Assembly: GCA_024228935.1 (NCBI GenBank)
Contig: JAAESX010000091.1
Location: 62,001-126,000 of the forward strand
Length of the DNA stretch: 64,000 bases
DNA from: Pseudomonadota bacterium
GTDB taxonomy: Bacteria; Myxococcota_A; UBA796; CAJQPC01
Direction of reading: 5' to 3'
Part shown: positions 54,818 to 63,704 of the stretch, in pieces
Layout of the letters: each line of letters opens with the position of its first letter
Numbering within the stretch: the stretch's first letter is position 1
Translations under genes and position numbers: made by a program
The notes under the pieces: generated by a model
What the model was told of the DNA's origin: nothing
Seen by the model: only the letters and a program-made list of their open reading frames with translations
Database searches by the model: none

Positions 54818-56799
54818 TCCGCGTCGGGTCCGCCATAGGCGCCCATGTCACTGCGTGAGCCGTCGGTGTCCGAGATGCTCGGGTCACCAGCGTCCACGCA
54901 CTCGCTCTGGCTTCCGAGATGGAAGTCGAGCCCGTCAGGATCATCGTAGTCGGGATCGAACTCGCCGTTTCCGTTCGAGCCGATCGGGCTGCCCTGGTCG
55001 CCGAACCCGTCGGCGTCCCAGAAGCTGCAGTAGAAGAACTCGGCGACGCCATCGTCTTCCGTGAGGAGCATGTCGCCGTCGACGGCGCTGAAGATGACGT
55101 TGGTGAACTCAGCGACGCCGTCCTCCTTCACCGCGATGCCGCCGGCTCCGGGGCCGTCGTTGTCGTGCGTGCTGACGTTCACCATCGTGAGCGTGCCGCC
55201 CTTGACGTAGGCGATGCCGCCGTCGTCGGTCGCGTCGTTGTCGCTGATGAAGCTGTTCTTCAGGAGCGCGTAGCTGTGGTGGTAGTAGGGCTCCCAGGTC
55301 TCGTCCTCGTCCGGGTAGTCCCAGACCAGGTCGATGCACAGCGCTGCGCCGTCGTTGGCGTCGTTGTCCGTCAGGTGCAGCCCCTCGAGGGTCACCGTGT
55401 ACGGGTTGTTGTCCATCGAGATGCCGCCGCCGCAGTCGCTGGCGACGTTCTCGAGGAACGTCGAGTCCGAGATGGTCAGGCGTCCCTCGTTCGTCCACGA
55501 GTGGAGGCCCGCGCCGCGCGTGGCGGTGTTGCCCTCGAACCGGCAGCCGGAGACATCCGCGGTCTCGTTGTCGAGCTCGAGTCCGCCGCCGGCGTCGCCA
55601 GCCGAGTTGTTCAGGAACACGTTGTCCCTGACGGTGTTGCTCGAGTGCGACATCTTCAGACCGCCGCCGTCGTCCCCGGCCGAGTTGCCCTCAAAGGTGT
55701 TGCCCTCGAAGTTCATCTGGCCGACGTACGAGCGTCCGCCGCCGGCGTCGTCGTAGGCCTCGTTGTCCACGATGTAGTTGTTGTAGACGTGGTTGCGGCT
55801 GTAGTTCGCGTAGAGCCCCGCGCCGTCCTCGACCGAGATGTTGCCGCGGATCTCGTTGTCGAAGATGTCGCCGGTCGTCTGGAAGAGGATGATGCCGCCG
55901 CCGTTGTACTGGCTGACGTTCTCGGCGATGAGGTTGCCGGACAGCTCGTTGTCGCCGTCCATCCAGACGCCACCGCCGCCGGAACCGGCGCCGCGGTAGT
56001 CCTCGTCGTTCGTCGTGGCGTTGTTGCCGGTGATCTCGGAGTTGGTGATCGCGATGCCGCCCTTGCTGACGCCGATGCCACCGCCCTCGAGCGCGACGTT
56101 GCCGTCGATGACGTTGCCGTCGAACACGCCATCGGTGCGGGACAGGTAGACGCCGCCACCCAGCCCTTCGGCCGTGTTCCCGTTGAACTCGCTGCCGGTC
56201 ACGTCGATGTCGCAGTTGCTCGCGCTGAAGCCACCGCCGTTCTCGGCGGAGTTGCCCTCGACGACGTTGCCCGACATCGTCAGGTCCGCGTCGTCGCAGG
56301 TGACGCCGCCGCCGACGCCGCCCGTGATGGTGAAGCCGTGCACGCCGACGTCGTCCGAGGTCGCCGCGACCGTGACGCCGTTGCCGCCGCCATCGATGAT
56401 CGTGTCGTCCGCGCCGTCGGTCGACTGGATGGTCAGGTCCCGGTCGAAGACCAGGTTCTCTTCGTAGGTGCCCGGGCAGACCAGCAGGGTGAAGCCGTCC
56501 GGGGCGTCGTCGACCGCGTCGCCCAGGTCGTCGTAGTCCGCGACGTCGCCATCACAGACCGACCGGTCGTCGGCGGTGCCGTTGCAGTCGTTGTCGACAC
56601 CGTCCGCTTCGTCGCCCTCGTCGCCGCCGGGGAACGCGTCGGGGTCCTCGTCGTCGCAGTCTTCGTCCGCCGTGAAGCCGTCTTCGTCGACGTCTCGCTC
56701 GTCATCCGGGAGCTCCTCCTCGGGGGGATCGATCTCACCGAGCGTGGCGGCGACATCGCAACCAAGGGCCAACGCGAACAGGATGCTTGCTCCAAACAT
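54814..56799 (-). CDS. Parallel beta-helix lipoprotein with MopE-like motif
   Basis: 661 residues from ATG 56799 (an ATG at 56844 in the same frame is less likely). The lipobox LALGC precedes a calcium-like segment (DEDGFTADEDCDDEDPDAF, DGVDNDCNGTADD). Then ~500 residues of right-handed parallel beta-helix repeats carry Gly-Gly-Gly turns and Asn ladders (EGNSAENGGGFSASNCD, EGNTATRGAGLHSWTN). This resembles polymorphic outer-membrane/adhesin passenger domains and pectate-lyase folds. Probably a long surface fibre or scaffold. Translationally coupled to the CotH gene downstream, making it a candidate substrate or partner. Confidence 0.88.
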   Translation of the reverse strand: MFGASILFALALGCDVAATLGEIDPPEEELPDDERDVDEDGFTADEDCDDEDPDAFPGGDEGDEADGVDNDCNGTADDRSVCDGDVADYDDLGDAVDDAPDGFTLLVCPGTYEENLVFDRDLTIQSTDGADDTIIDGGGNGVTVAATSDDVGVHGFTITGGVGGGVTCDDADLTMSGNVVEGNSAENGGGFSASNCDIDVTGSEFNGNTAEGLGGGVYLSRTDGVFDGNVIDGNVALEGGGIGVSKGGIAITNSEITGNNATTNDEDYRGAGSGGGGVWMDGDNELSGNLIAENVSQYNGGGIILFQTTGDIFDNEIRGNISVEDGAGLYANYSRNHVYNNYIVDNEAYDDAGGGRSYVGQMNFEGNTFEGNSAGDDGGGLKMSHSSNTVRDNVFLNNSAGDAGGGLELDNETADVSGCRFEGNTATRGAGLHSWTNEGRLTISDSTFLENVASDCGGGISMDNNPYTVTLEGLHLTDNDANDGAALCIDLVWDYPDEDETWEPYYHHSYALLKNSFISDNDATDDGGIAYVKGGTLTMVNVSTHDNDGPGAGGIAVKEDGVAEFTNVIFSAVDGDMLLTEDDGVAEFFYCSFWDADGFGDQGSPIGSNGNGEFDPDYDDPDGLDFHLGSQSECVDAGDPSISDTDGSRSDMGAYGGPDAE

Positions 56800-56874
56800 G
56801 ACTCGACTCCCACGGACAAGACGTAAAGATACACTCCAATACATGTCTTCGCGCCACTGTAAGGATCACCGTCG

Positions 56875-58101
56875 ATGCTGATGTTGCAAGCATTGACAAT
56901 CCTTGGATGTGTGGTGACCGAGCCCGAGTCGGGCGACCCGCCGATCGACCTCCCCGACGTCGAGGTCGAGGTCCTGGAAGGGTTCACGGACAGCTCGGAC
57001 TACCTGTTCAACCGGTACATGGTCCATACGGTCGAGATCACACTGGATTCCGGCGCCGTCCAGGATCTCTACGACGACCCGGACACCTACGTCGTGGGTG
57101 GCCTCACCTTCGACGGCGAGCCGCTCGACGACGTCGCCGTGCGCCTCAAGGGCATGTACGGCTCGTTCCGGTCCCTCGACGAGAAGGCCGGCTTCAAGAT
57201 CGACCTGAACGACCACGTTCCGGGGCGCCGGCTGTACGGGGTCGAGAAGCTCACCCTCAACAACGCGGTGGTGGACTGCAGCTACACCAAGGAGCACCTC
57301 GGCTACCACGTGTACCGAGCGGCCGGGGTCCCCGCGCCCCGCACCGGCTTCGCCTGGGTCACGCTCAACGACGAGCCGTATGGCCTGTACGTGCTGGTCG
57401 AGACGCCGGACGACCGGCTGCTGGCCGACCACTTCGAGGACCCCAGCGGCACGCTCTACGACGGCAAGTACCTTTGGTACGACGACGGCAGCTACCAGCT
57501 GCTCGACTTCTTCCCGCACCTGGCCGAGCTCTACCAGCAGGAGGAGGGGCCGGACCTGCAGCACGCCGACATGCAGGAGCTGACCGACACGCTGGACGCC
57601 GTCGCCGGGACGAGCGGGTTCTACGACGACATGGGTCAGGTCCTGTCCTGGGAGCGCTACCACCAGCAGGTCGCTGTGGCCCAGTACATCGGGCACGTCG
57701 ACGGCTACTCGATGAACACCAACAACTACCGGGTGTACTTCGACCCCGCGGACGAGGGCCGGGCGATGATCATCCCCTGGGATCTCGACTACGCGTTCAT
57801 CGAGGCACAGGACTGGGGTCGCAGCTGGCGCCGACCGATCGGCACGCTGACCGACAGCTGCTGGGACGACGAGGACTGCAAGGCCCGCCAGGGCGAGGTG
57901 GTCGAGGCCCTGTTGACCGATGTCATCGACCAGCGCGAGCTGGAAGATCTCATCGACGAGGTCTGGGACACGATCGAAGACGACGCCCGAGACGACCCCC
58001 GCCGCGAATGTGGAACGAGCAGCATGGGGAGTTACCGGGCACACTTGCGCAACTGGGTGGACGACCGCCCACGTGACCTCGACAACTTCTGGGATCTGTG
58101 A
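56875..58101 (+). CDS. CotH-family protein kinase-fold lipoprotein (copy 2)
   Basis: 408 residues. The lipobox ILGC puts the Cys at residue 12. Conserved CotH elements: VAVRLKGMYGSFRSLDEKAG, FKIDLNDHVPGRRLYGVEKL, TLNNAVVDCSYTKEHLGY, YGLYVLVETPDDRLL and the catalytic region HVDGYSMNTNNYRVYFDP followed by IIPWDLDYAF. All expected Asp/Asn residues are present, so this copy looks active. AAGGA lies eight bases upstream of the ATG. The stop codon overlaps the next start by one base (TGATG). Divergent from the beta-helix operon. Confidence 0.92.
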   Translation: MLMLQALTILGCVVTEPESGDPPIDLPDVEVEVLEGFTDSSDYLFNRYMVHTVEITLDSGAVQDLYDDPDTYVVGGLTFDGEPLDDVAVRLKGMYGSFRSLDEKAGFKIDLNDHVPGRRLYGVEKLTLNNAVVDCSYTKEHLGYHVYRAAGVPAPRTGFAWVTLNDEPYGLYVLVETPDDRLLADHFEDPSGTLYDGKYLWYDDGSYQLLDFFPHLAELYQQEEGPDLQHADMQELTDTLDAVAGTSGFYDDMGQVLSWERYHQQVAVAQYIGHVDGYSMNTNNYRVYFDPADEGRAMIIPWDLDYAFIEAQDWGRSWRRPIGTLTDSCWDDEDCKARQGEVVEALLTDVIDQRELEDLIDEVWDTIEDDARDDPRRECGTSSMGSYRAHLRNWVDDRPRDLDNFWDL

Positions 58102-58634
58102 TGTTGCTCCTGATTGCCTGTACCGGCGGCGCCGCCGTCATCGGAACCCCCGTCGAGTGCGACACCGGCTGTGAGGACACCGCGCCTCCCGAAGGCGGCG
58201 AGCACCTGATCCAGCTCTCGATCAACGAGATCATGGCTGAGAACGGGGAGAGCCTGCTGACCGACGCGGGCGAGACCCCGGACTGGTTCGAGATCTACAA
58301 CGCCAGCGACACCGACATCGACCTGGACGGCTTCCTGGTCCGCGACGACCTGGAGAGCGACGAGCCCGAGGCCATCGACGGCACGCTGATCGTTCCGGCT
58401 GGCGGCTTCGCGCTGATCCTGGCCGACGGAGCTCCCGGCGAGGGCGCCGACCACCTGCTGTTGAAGCTGAACTCGGGCGGCGAGGACCTGGGCATCTACA
58501 CGCCCGACGACCAGGCCATCGATCTCATCACGTACGGCGAGCAGGTCCGTGATCTGGCTCTCGCCCGCACCGAGGATGGCGGCGAGGAGTGGACCTACAT
58601 CGCAGGCGGCACGCCCGGCGAGTCGAACGAGTAG
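58101..58634 (+). CDS. Lamin-tail-domain (LTD) lipoprotein
   Basis: 177 residues from ATG 58101 (GTG 58098 is the codon before). The lipobox LLLIAC puts the Cys at residue 7. The mature protein is one lamin-tail domain: LSINEIMAENGESLLTDAGE, PDWFEIYNASDTDIDLDGF, LVRDDLES and LIVPAGGFALILADGA. LTDs are immunoglobulin-like folds attached to bacterial surface proteins, often fused to CotH or nuclease domains. Here it is a stand-alone gene coupled to a CotH gene, which suggests that the two products act as a pair. Confidence 0.9.
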   Translation: MLLLIACTGGAAVIGTPVECDTGCEDTAPPEGGEHLIQLSINEIMAENGESLLTDAGETPDWFEIYNASDTDIDLDGFLVRDDLESDEPEAIDGTLIVPAGGFALILADGAPGEGADHLLLKLNSGGEDLGIYTPDDQAIDLITYGEQVRDLALARTEDGGEEWTYIAGGTPGESNE

Positions 58635-58646
58635 CGACGGCGGAGC

Positions 58647-60350
58647 TCAGCGCTCCTCGGCACCCCAGACGATCATCTCGCCGCTGGCGACATACGCGCT
58701 GCCGATCTCTTCGGACGCCTCGGACACCTCGACCTCACCGCCCAGGTACGCCGCGGTCGCCCAGTTCTGGTAGTCGCCATCGGCGTCGTAGAGCAGGTAC
58801 GCCGTCAGCGTGTCCCAGTCAGCGGCCTTCGTGCCGACGCTCGCCATGTCCTCGGTCGTGCCCACAGCGTAGACCGCGATGTTGGCGCCGGTCTCGAGCT
58901 GTCCGGTGACGAGCAGGACCGAGTTCCCCGTCTCGTACTCGCCGAGGACCGCCGAGGTGAAGGTCACCGGGTAGTCGACGCCCGCGTAGTTGTAGGCGAA
59001 CGTGCCCGAGCCGTACGCCCAGGTGTTCTCCCGCCCGTAGCTCCCCCAGGTGGACTCGAAGGTCACTTCCACGCTGCCGACCTCGCCGAGGCAGGGCCAG
59101 GCCCGCCCCTCGGTCGACATCGCGGGCGGGTCGTCCAGCTCGTCGAGGACCGCCAGCTCGCGGAGCTCGACGAACTCGCGGACGCGCTTGCCCTCGGCTC
59201 GCCAGTCCGACTTGTTGTCGTACTCGTCCGCCAGGTACGGCTTGATGAGGTCCTGCATCTCGTCGACGCGATCGGCGAGCTCCTCGCCGGACCAGACCTC
59301 GAGGAACTCCTCCATCGTCGCCCAGTAGAGCGCCCTCCCCTCGTCGTCGGCGTAGAGCGCCTGGCTGAGCGCACTGTTGGCCACGACCGTGCGCGGCTGG
59401 GCCACCCCGAAGGGCTCGTCGCCGGTCAGGATCGCGTCGATGCCCCACGGCATGAACCGCAGGCGGCCGTCCGAGGGGTCCACGTAGACGTAGAAGTTGT
59501 TCGTGTTGCCGGCGTAGCTGTCCCAGTGCCCGACGATGCCGTCCGCCGCCCAGGTCCGGATGAACTGGTCGACGTCCAGGTGTGGCTCGAGCGCCTCGAT
59601 CAGGTCGTCGGGATCGGACTCGAGCACCTCGGTCACGGCCATGATCTCCGAGAAGTCGCCCGACCCTTCCTTGTCGTCGAACGTCCCGGTCCAGTCGGTC
59701 CGGAAGTCCGACAGCGTGCCCTCGTACAGGTCGCCCGAGCCGTCTCCGAACGTGCGGGCGAGCATCTCGCTCTTGATCGGCTCGACGTTCGAGTAGACGC
59801 CCAGATCCTCGCCGTTCACCGTGATGTGCGCGAACGAGCAGCGCGAGGACTCGACCCCCAGCGCGGCGTAGATCTCGTACCCCATGCAGCTCTTGAGCCG
59901 CGACAGGTCCTGGCGCCCGTTGTTGAACGTCAACCGCGTCAGGCCGTGGAACAGCCGGTCCTCCTCGTACTTGTCGAAGCGGAACTTCAGCGAGGGCCGG
60001 TCGGGGGTGACCGAGCCGAGCAGCCCCTTCTTGCGGACCGCCACGTTCTCGAGGACCTCGCCGTCGATCTCCACCGTCGCGGAGACCCAGGAGTACGGGC
60101 TGTCGAAGGGCTGCTGGAGGCACGTCTCCTCGGTGAGCTCCTGATACAGGTTCCGCTTCTGGTTGCGGATGAGCCCCCAGTCGTCAGCGTCCATCTCGAT
60201 GTCGATCTCGAGCACGCGCGAGCTGTCGTAGATCTCCTCGCCGAGGACCGCGGGCTCGACGGGCTCGTCGCTGTCCCCCGGTACCTCGATGGGGACAGAG
60301 GTCCCGGTGCACGCGAGCGAGAACAGCAGCGAGAGGGCGAAGGCGGGCAT
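58647..60350 (-). CDS. CotH-family protein kinase-fold lipoprotein with C-terminal beta domain (copy 3)
   Basis: 567 residues. The lipobox FSLAC puts the Cys at residue 14. CotH elements: VAVRKKGLLGSVTPDRPSLK, FRFDKYEEDRLFHGLTRL, TFNNGRQDLSRLKSCMGYEI, LGVYSNVEPIKSEML and GHWDSYAGNTNNFYVYVDP followed by MPWGIDAI. After residue ~400 there is an extra ~165-residue beta-rich domain (VEVTFESTWGSYGRENTWAY, VLLVTGQLETGANIAVYAV) absent from the other copies, possibly for glycan or partner binding. TACATT sits six bases before ATG 60350. Confidence 0.92.
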   Translation of the reverse strand: MPAFALSLLFSLACTGTSVPIEVPGDSDEPVEPAVLGEEIYDSSRVLEIDIEMDADDWGLIRNQKRNLYQELTEETCLQQPFDSPYSWVSATVEIDGEVLENVAVRKKGLLGSVTPDRPSLKFRFDKYEEDRLFHGLTRLTFNNGRQDLSRLKSCMGYEIYAALGVESSRCSFAHITVNGEDLGVYSNVEPIKSEMLARTFGDGSGDLYEGTLSDFRTDWTGTFDDKEGSGDFSEIMAVTEVLESDPDDLIEALEPHLDVDQFIRTWAADGIVGHWDSYAGNTNNFYVYVDPSDGRLRFMPWGIDAILTGDEPFGVAQPRTVVANSALSQALYADDEGRALYWATMEEFLEVWSGEELADRVDEMQDLIKPYLADEYDNKSDWRAEGKRVREFVELRELAVLDELDDPPAMSTEGRAWPCLGEVGSVEVTFESTWGSYGRENTWAYGSGTFAYNYAGVDYPVTFTSAVLGEYETGNSVLLVTGQLETGANIAVYAVGTTEDMASVGTKAADWDTLTAYLLYDADGDYQNWATAAYLGGEVEVSEASEEIGSAYVASGEMIVWGAEER

Positions 60351-60356
60351 GCCCCG

Positions 60357-60362
60357 AATGTA
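60357..60362 (-). promoter_or_regulatory. Putative -10 element (TACATT) for CotH copy 3
   Basis: TACATT on the minus strand, exactly six bases before ATG 60350. It is four bases from the divergent TACGAT element, so the two promoters cannot be fired independently without steric conflict. Confidence 0.45.
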
Positions 60363-60366
60363 CTGC

Positions 60367-60372
60367 TACGAT
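60367..60372 (+). promoter_or_regulatory. Putative -10 element (TACGAT) for the propeller lipoprotein gene
   Basis: TACGAT, seven bases before ATG 60380, matching the element at 31873-31878 in sequence and spacing. Confidence 0.45.
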
Positions 60373-60379
60373 CACAGGG

Positions 60380-61183
60380 ATGCTGCTGATCACGCTCCTG
60401 GCCTGCGAGGACGACCTCAACACCTGCGAAGGCTACGGCGAGCCCGAGGCCCTGGGCGCCGTCGACGACGCGATCGACGAGGCGTCCGGCCTGGCGATCA
60501 GCACCTCGAACATCGTCTGGACCCACAACGACAGCGGCGACACCCCGCGGGTGTTCGCGATGGACCTCTCCGCTGACCTGCTCGGCACCTGGACGCTCAC
60601 CGGCGTGCCCTCGGGAGATCTCGAGGACATCGCGTTCGGGCCCGACGGTCTGGTGCTCGGGGACATCGGCGACAACGACAAGGACCGCGACACGGTTCGC
60701 ATCCTGCGCTTCGCCGAGCCGAGCGATCCGTCCGACGACGGCGCGATCACCGACGTCGAGGAGCTCACCCTCAGCTACGACAACGGCCCCCGCGACGCCG
60801 AGGCGCTGATCGTCGACGACGACGGCACCATCTACGTCTTCGACAAGAAGAAGGACGGCGACACCCGGCTGTACCGGGTCGACGAGGACGCCGGCCTGCT
60901 CGAGGAGGTCCACCGGTTCCAGGTGCCCGGCGGGGGGAACGTCGCCGTGACGGGCGCCGATCTCACGCCCGACGCCGACCGGCTGTTCCTGCGGACGCGG
61001 GACAAGATCCTGATGTACTCACGGGCCGAGGGAGCGAGCTGGGCCGACGTGCTCGACGGCACGCCGTGCTCGGTATCTGTGGCGGATGAGCTGCAAGGTG
61101 AGGCGGTGGGCGCAGCGAGCTGGGGAATCCTGAGTTTGTCTGAAGGTCGTAATTCCACCCTCTTTCGCTACGCGAAACAGTGA
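60380..61183 (+). CDS. Propeller-like lipoprotein, paralogue of the 52385 gene
   Basis: 267 residues. The lipobox LITLLAC puts the Cys at residue 9. The domain shares ASGLAISTSNIVWTHNDSGD, TPRVFAMDL, DLEDIAFGPDG and LGDIGDNDKDRDTVRIL with the protein at 52385 but lacks its PKD domain. The later half has acidic strand-turn repeats (VDDDGTIYVFDKKKDGDTRL). Probably a surface beta-propeller. The gene ends 39 bases before the membrane-fusion gene, so it may lead that operon. Confidence 0.82.
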   Translation: MLLITLLACEDDLNTCEGYGEPEALGAVDDAIDEASGLAISTSNIVWTHNDSGDTPRVFAMDLSADLLGTWTLTGVPSGDLEDIAFGPDGLVLGDIGDNDKDRDTVRILRFAEPSDPSDDGAITDVEELTLSYDNGPRDAEALIVDDDGTIYVFDKKKDGDTRLYRVDEDAGLLEEVHRFQVPGGGNVAVTGADLTPDADRLFLRTRDKILMYSRAEGASWADVLDGTPCSVSVADELQGEAVGAASWGILSLSEGRNSTLFRYAKQ

Positions 61184-61222
61184 AAGCGGCGGTAAGGTGG
61201 CCGCCGTCACCGAGCTGCCATC

Positions 61223-62245
61223 TTGCTGTCACGCGCCGCCGTCCACCGAATCCGAACCGTCGCCGGAGCCACGGCTGCGGTGGCGCTCGTCGGTCTGGCA
61301 ACGTTCTCCTTCAGCCCGAGGGACCTGGCGCTCAAGGGCATTGTCGAGGAAAACGCTCGCTTTTCGATGACGGCCGAGGCCGGAGAAGTGACCTGGACGG
61401 AGAGCCAGCACGGCAACGCCAGCGGGCTCCGAGTCGTGAACCAGGGAACGCTCCAGCTCGACAACGGTGAGCAGGTCCAGCTCGAGGTCACGGTCGACGC
61501 AGGCGCCCATGTGGCAGCCGGCGATCCCCTCGCGACGCTCGACAGCCACCGGAACACCCGACTGCTCGACGAGCTCGAGGCCGAGCACAACGCCACCCAG
61601 GCGCGCCTCGACCTGCTGCTCGAGGGCGGACGCGCCGAGACCATCTCCGCCGCGAACCGCCAGGTCGAGGTCGCCCGCGCCCAGCTCACAGCTGCGCAGC
61701 GCGAGCTCACCCGCTTCGAGTCGATGGAGAACCAGGCCGCGGTCGCGGGCGTCGAGGCCGACACGGCACGCGCGCTCGTCCAGATCCGCGAGCGGGAGCT
61801 GGCCCTGGCGCTGGCCCAGGTCAGCGAAGCCCGCCTCCCTCCGCGCGCTGCCGAGGTCGCGGAGCTCCAGGCCATGCTCGCCGGCATCGACAGCCGGATG
61901 GTCGAGGCCCAGCAGCGCAAGGCCGCATCCACCGTCGTCTCGCCCGTCAGCGGGACCGTCGGCGCCGGCCGGGCCGGCGAGGTGCTCGTCGTCACGGCGG
62001 ACGGTGATCGCTACGTCCGTGTGCCCGTCTCCCAGAGGGATCTGGACCGCGTCCAGCTCGGCGACAACGTCGAGTTCGAGACCGACAGCGCCGTCGCGGT
62101 GGCCGGCCACGTGGTCGACATCGCCACCGAGGCCCAGCCCCTCGGCACCCAGTCCGTGTTCTGGGTCGCCGTCCTGCTCGACAGCGGCGCCGTCGTCGCC
62201 CCGGGTGCCACCGGCACCGCCCACTTCCTCGGTCAGGGGTCGTGA
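61223..62245 (+). CDS. HlyD/RND-type membrane-fusion (periplasmic adaptor) protein
   Basis: 340 residues from TTG 61223; no better in-frame start is visible, so the N-terminus is provisional. An anchor helix (TVAGATAAVALVGLATFSF) precedes a split biotinyl-lipoyl domain (VTVDAGAHVAAGDPLATLD), an alpha-helical hairpin (~100-205: ELEAEHNATQARLDLLLEGG, RQVEVARAQLTAAQREL) and a beta-barrel domain (PVSGTVGAGRAGEVLVV). Adaptors of this kind join an inner-membrane transporter to an outer-membrane channel, but none is adjacent. GTGA overlap with the VTC gene. Confidence 0.85.
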   Translation: MLSRAAVHRIRTVAGATAAVALVGLATFSFSPRDLALKGIVEENARFSMTAEAGEVTWTESQHGNASGLRVVNQGTLQLDNGEQVQLEVTVDAGAHVAAGDPLATLDSHRNTRLLDELEAEHNATQARLDLLLEGGRAETISAANRQVEVARAQLTAAQRELTRFESMENQAAVAGVEADTARALVQIRERELALALAQVSEARLPPRAAEVAELQAMLAGIDSRMVEAQQRKAASTVVSPVSGTVGAGRAGEVLVVTADGDRYVRVPVSQRDLDRVQLGDNVEFETDSAVAVAGHVVDIATEAQPLGTQSVFWVAVLLDSGAVVAPGATGTAHFLGQGS

Positions 62246-63012
62246 CCGAAGGGCGCTGGGAGCTCAAGTACATGGTGCGCGAGGAGAACATCCCGCACCT
62301 GCTCGACGTGGTGAAGCCCTACGTGAGCCCCGACGAGAACGCGAGCCTGCTCCCGAACGGCGGCTACGGCTACACGGTCAGCAGCCTGTACCTAGACAAC
62401 GAGCAGCTCGAGGGCTACACCGAGCGGCTGCGGATGGACCGCATCCGGAACCGCGTCCGTGTCCGCACCTACGGCAAGCCCGGGGACCGCGCTCCGGTCT
62501 TCCTCGAGGCGAAGCGCAAGCTCGACAACCAGGTCATCAAGCACCGGGCCCGCGCCCCGTTCGACTCGCAGGAGTGGAAGGAGCTCGGCGACCGCCCCTG
62601 GCAGGCCTGCGTCGAGCCCCTCACGGGCGTGAACCGCCAGCGCGCCCAGCGCTTCCGGGACCACGTCGACGGTAAGAAGATGGTGCCCGTCTGCACCGTC
62701 CGGTACGAGCGCGAGATCTTCACCTCGGGCAACGATCGACTGACCCTGGACCGGAACGTCCGCGCCGCCGTTCGGCCCCCTGCCAACGACCTGTACGCCC
62801 CGTCGACCATCCGCCTCATCCCGGAGCCCTGGGTCGTGCTGGAGATCAAGTTCTACGGCCAGGCGCCAGAATGGATGCGCATGGTCATCCGTGAGCTGCA
62901 CCTCCGCGCCGAACCGGTCAGCAAGTTCGCGCTCGGCGTCGGGCTCGGCCTTCGCGCCGACCACCCGCTCGAGGTGAAGCAGATCACCCCTCACTCGGTC
63001 CTCGCTGCATGA
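62242..63012 (+). CDS. VTC-domain polyphosphate polymerase-fold protein
   Basis: 256 residues. The triphosphate-tunnel fold signatures are present: RWELKYMV at the N-terminus, SLYLDNEQLEGYTER, the basic strand RNRVRVRTYG, VFLEAKRKLDNQV, VCTVRYEREIF, RLTLDRNV and WVVLEIKFYGQAPEWM. The Arg/Lys/Glu tunnel residues are intact. The yeast VTC4 homologue makes inorganic polyphosphate from ATP; the bacterial proteins are annotated by fold. It lacks SPX and membrane domains, so it is cytoplasmic and may work with the DUF4956 membrane protein encoded next (ATGA overlap). Confidence 0.93.
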   Translation: MTEGRWELKYMVREENIPHLLDVVKPYVSPDENASLLPNGGYGYTVSSLYLDNEQLEGYTERLRMDRIRNRVRVRTYGKPGDRAPVFLEAKRKLDNQVIKHRARAPFDSQEWKELGDRPWQACVEPLTGVNRQRAQRFRDHVDGKKMVPVCTVRYEREIFTSGNDRLTLDRNVRAAVRPPANDLYAPSTIRLIPEPWVVLEIKFYGQAPEWMRMVIRELHLRAEPVSKFALGVGLGLRADHPLEVKQITPHSVLAA

Positions 63013-63704
63013 ATCCGTTCGAGATGGAGCAGGTCTTCAGCCAGACCGCGACGATCACGACCGAGGATGCGCTCCAGGGGCTCATCCTGGCGCTCGCTCT
63101 CGGGCTCGCCATCGCGGCGCTGCACAGGTTCTCGAAGATCGAGGCCGCCGCGGCTCCGGGGATGCTGTCCGCCATCGCGCTGCTGCCGCCGATCACGTCG
63201 CTCGTGATGATGGTCATCGGCAACAGCCTGGCCCGCGCCTTCTCGCTGGTCGGAGCGCTCGCGATCATCCGGTTCCGCACCCGGCTGCGCTCGCCGTGGG
63301 ACATCACGTTCATCTTCCTGGCGCTCGCCGTCGGGGTCGGTTGCGGCGTGGGCGCCCATGCCGTGTCGATCCTCGGCACCGGGGTGGTCGGGCTCGCCGT
63401 GCTGCTGCTCGGCGCCTTGCCCGGGACGCGTCCCGTCGCCGATGTGTACGCGCTCCGCTGCGAAGTGTCCGCCCACCAGTGCGGCCCAGCCGAGCTCGAG
63501 CCCATCCTCGCCAACTTCGTGGCCGAGAAGAGCCTGTCCGAGGCCAAGACCGGCCGCTTCGGCGAGGCGCTGTCGCTCACCTGGCGAATCAATCTGAAGC
63601 CCGACGTCACCATCGAGAGCCTGCTCGGCGAGCTCTCCGCGGTCGAAGGCGTCGAGCGGGCCACGCTCGTGGCCAACCCCGACCAGCTCGGGGAGGAGGC
63701 CTGA
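63009..63704 (+). CDS. DUF4956 membrane protein
   Basis: 231 residues with four membrane helices in the first ~145 residues (GLILALALGLAIAALHRF, MLSAIALLPPITSLVMMVIG, ITFIFLALAVGVGCGVGAHA, IVGLAVLLLG-like). The family hallmark is AIIRFRTRLRSPWDI. The C-terminal ~85 residues form a soluble alpha/beta domain (VYALRCEVSAHQCGPAELE). Function is undefined in the family. I recall DUF4956 genes sitting beside VTC-domain genes in other bacteria; here the two overlap by four bases, suggesting that the membrane protein receives or exports the VTC product. Confidence 0.92.
   Translation: MNPFEMEQVFSQTATITTEDALQGLILALALGLAIAALHRFSKIEAAAAPGMLSAIALLPPITSLVMMVIGNSLARAFSLVGALAIIRFRTRLRSPWDITFIFLALAVGVGCGVGAHAVSILGTGVVGLAVLLLGALPGTRPVADVYALRCEVSAHQCGPAELEPILANFVAEKSLSEAKTGRFGEALSLTWRINLKPDVTIESLLGELSAVEGVERATLVANPDQLGEEA

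Noticed and set aside
61163..61177. Perfect inverted repeat TTTCGC-tac-GCGAAA
   Set aside because: It lies within the last codons of the propeller lipoprotein gene, is only 6 bp with a 3-base loop and has no T-run, so neither terminator nor operator can be argued well.
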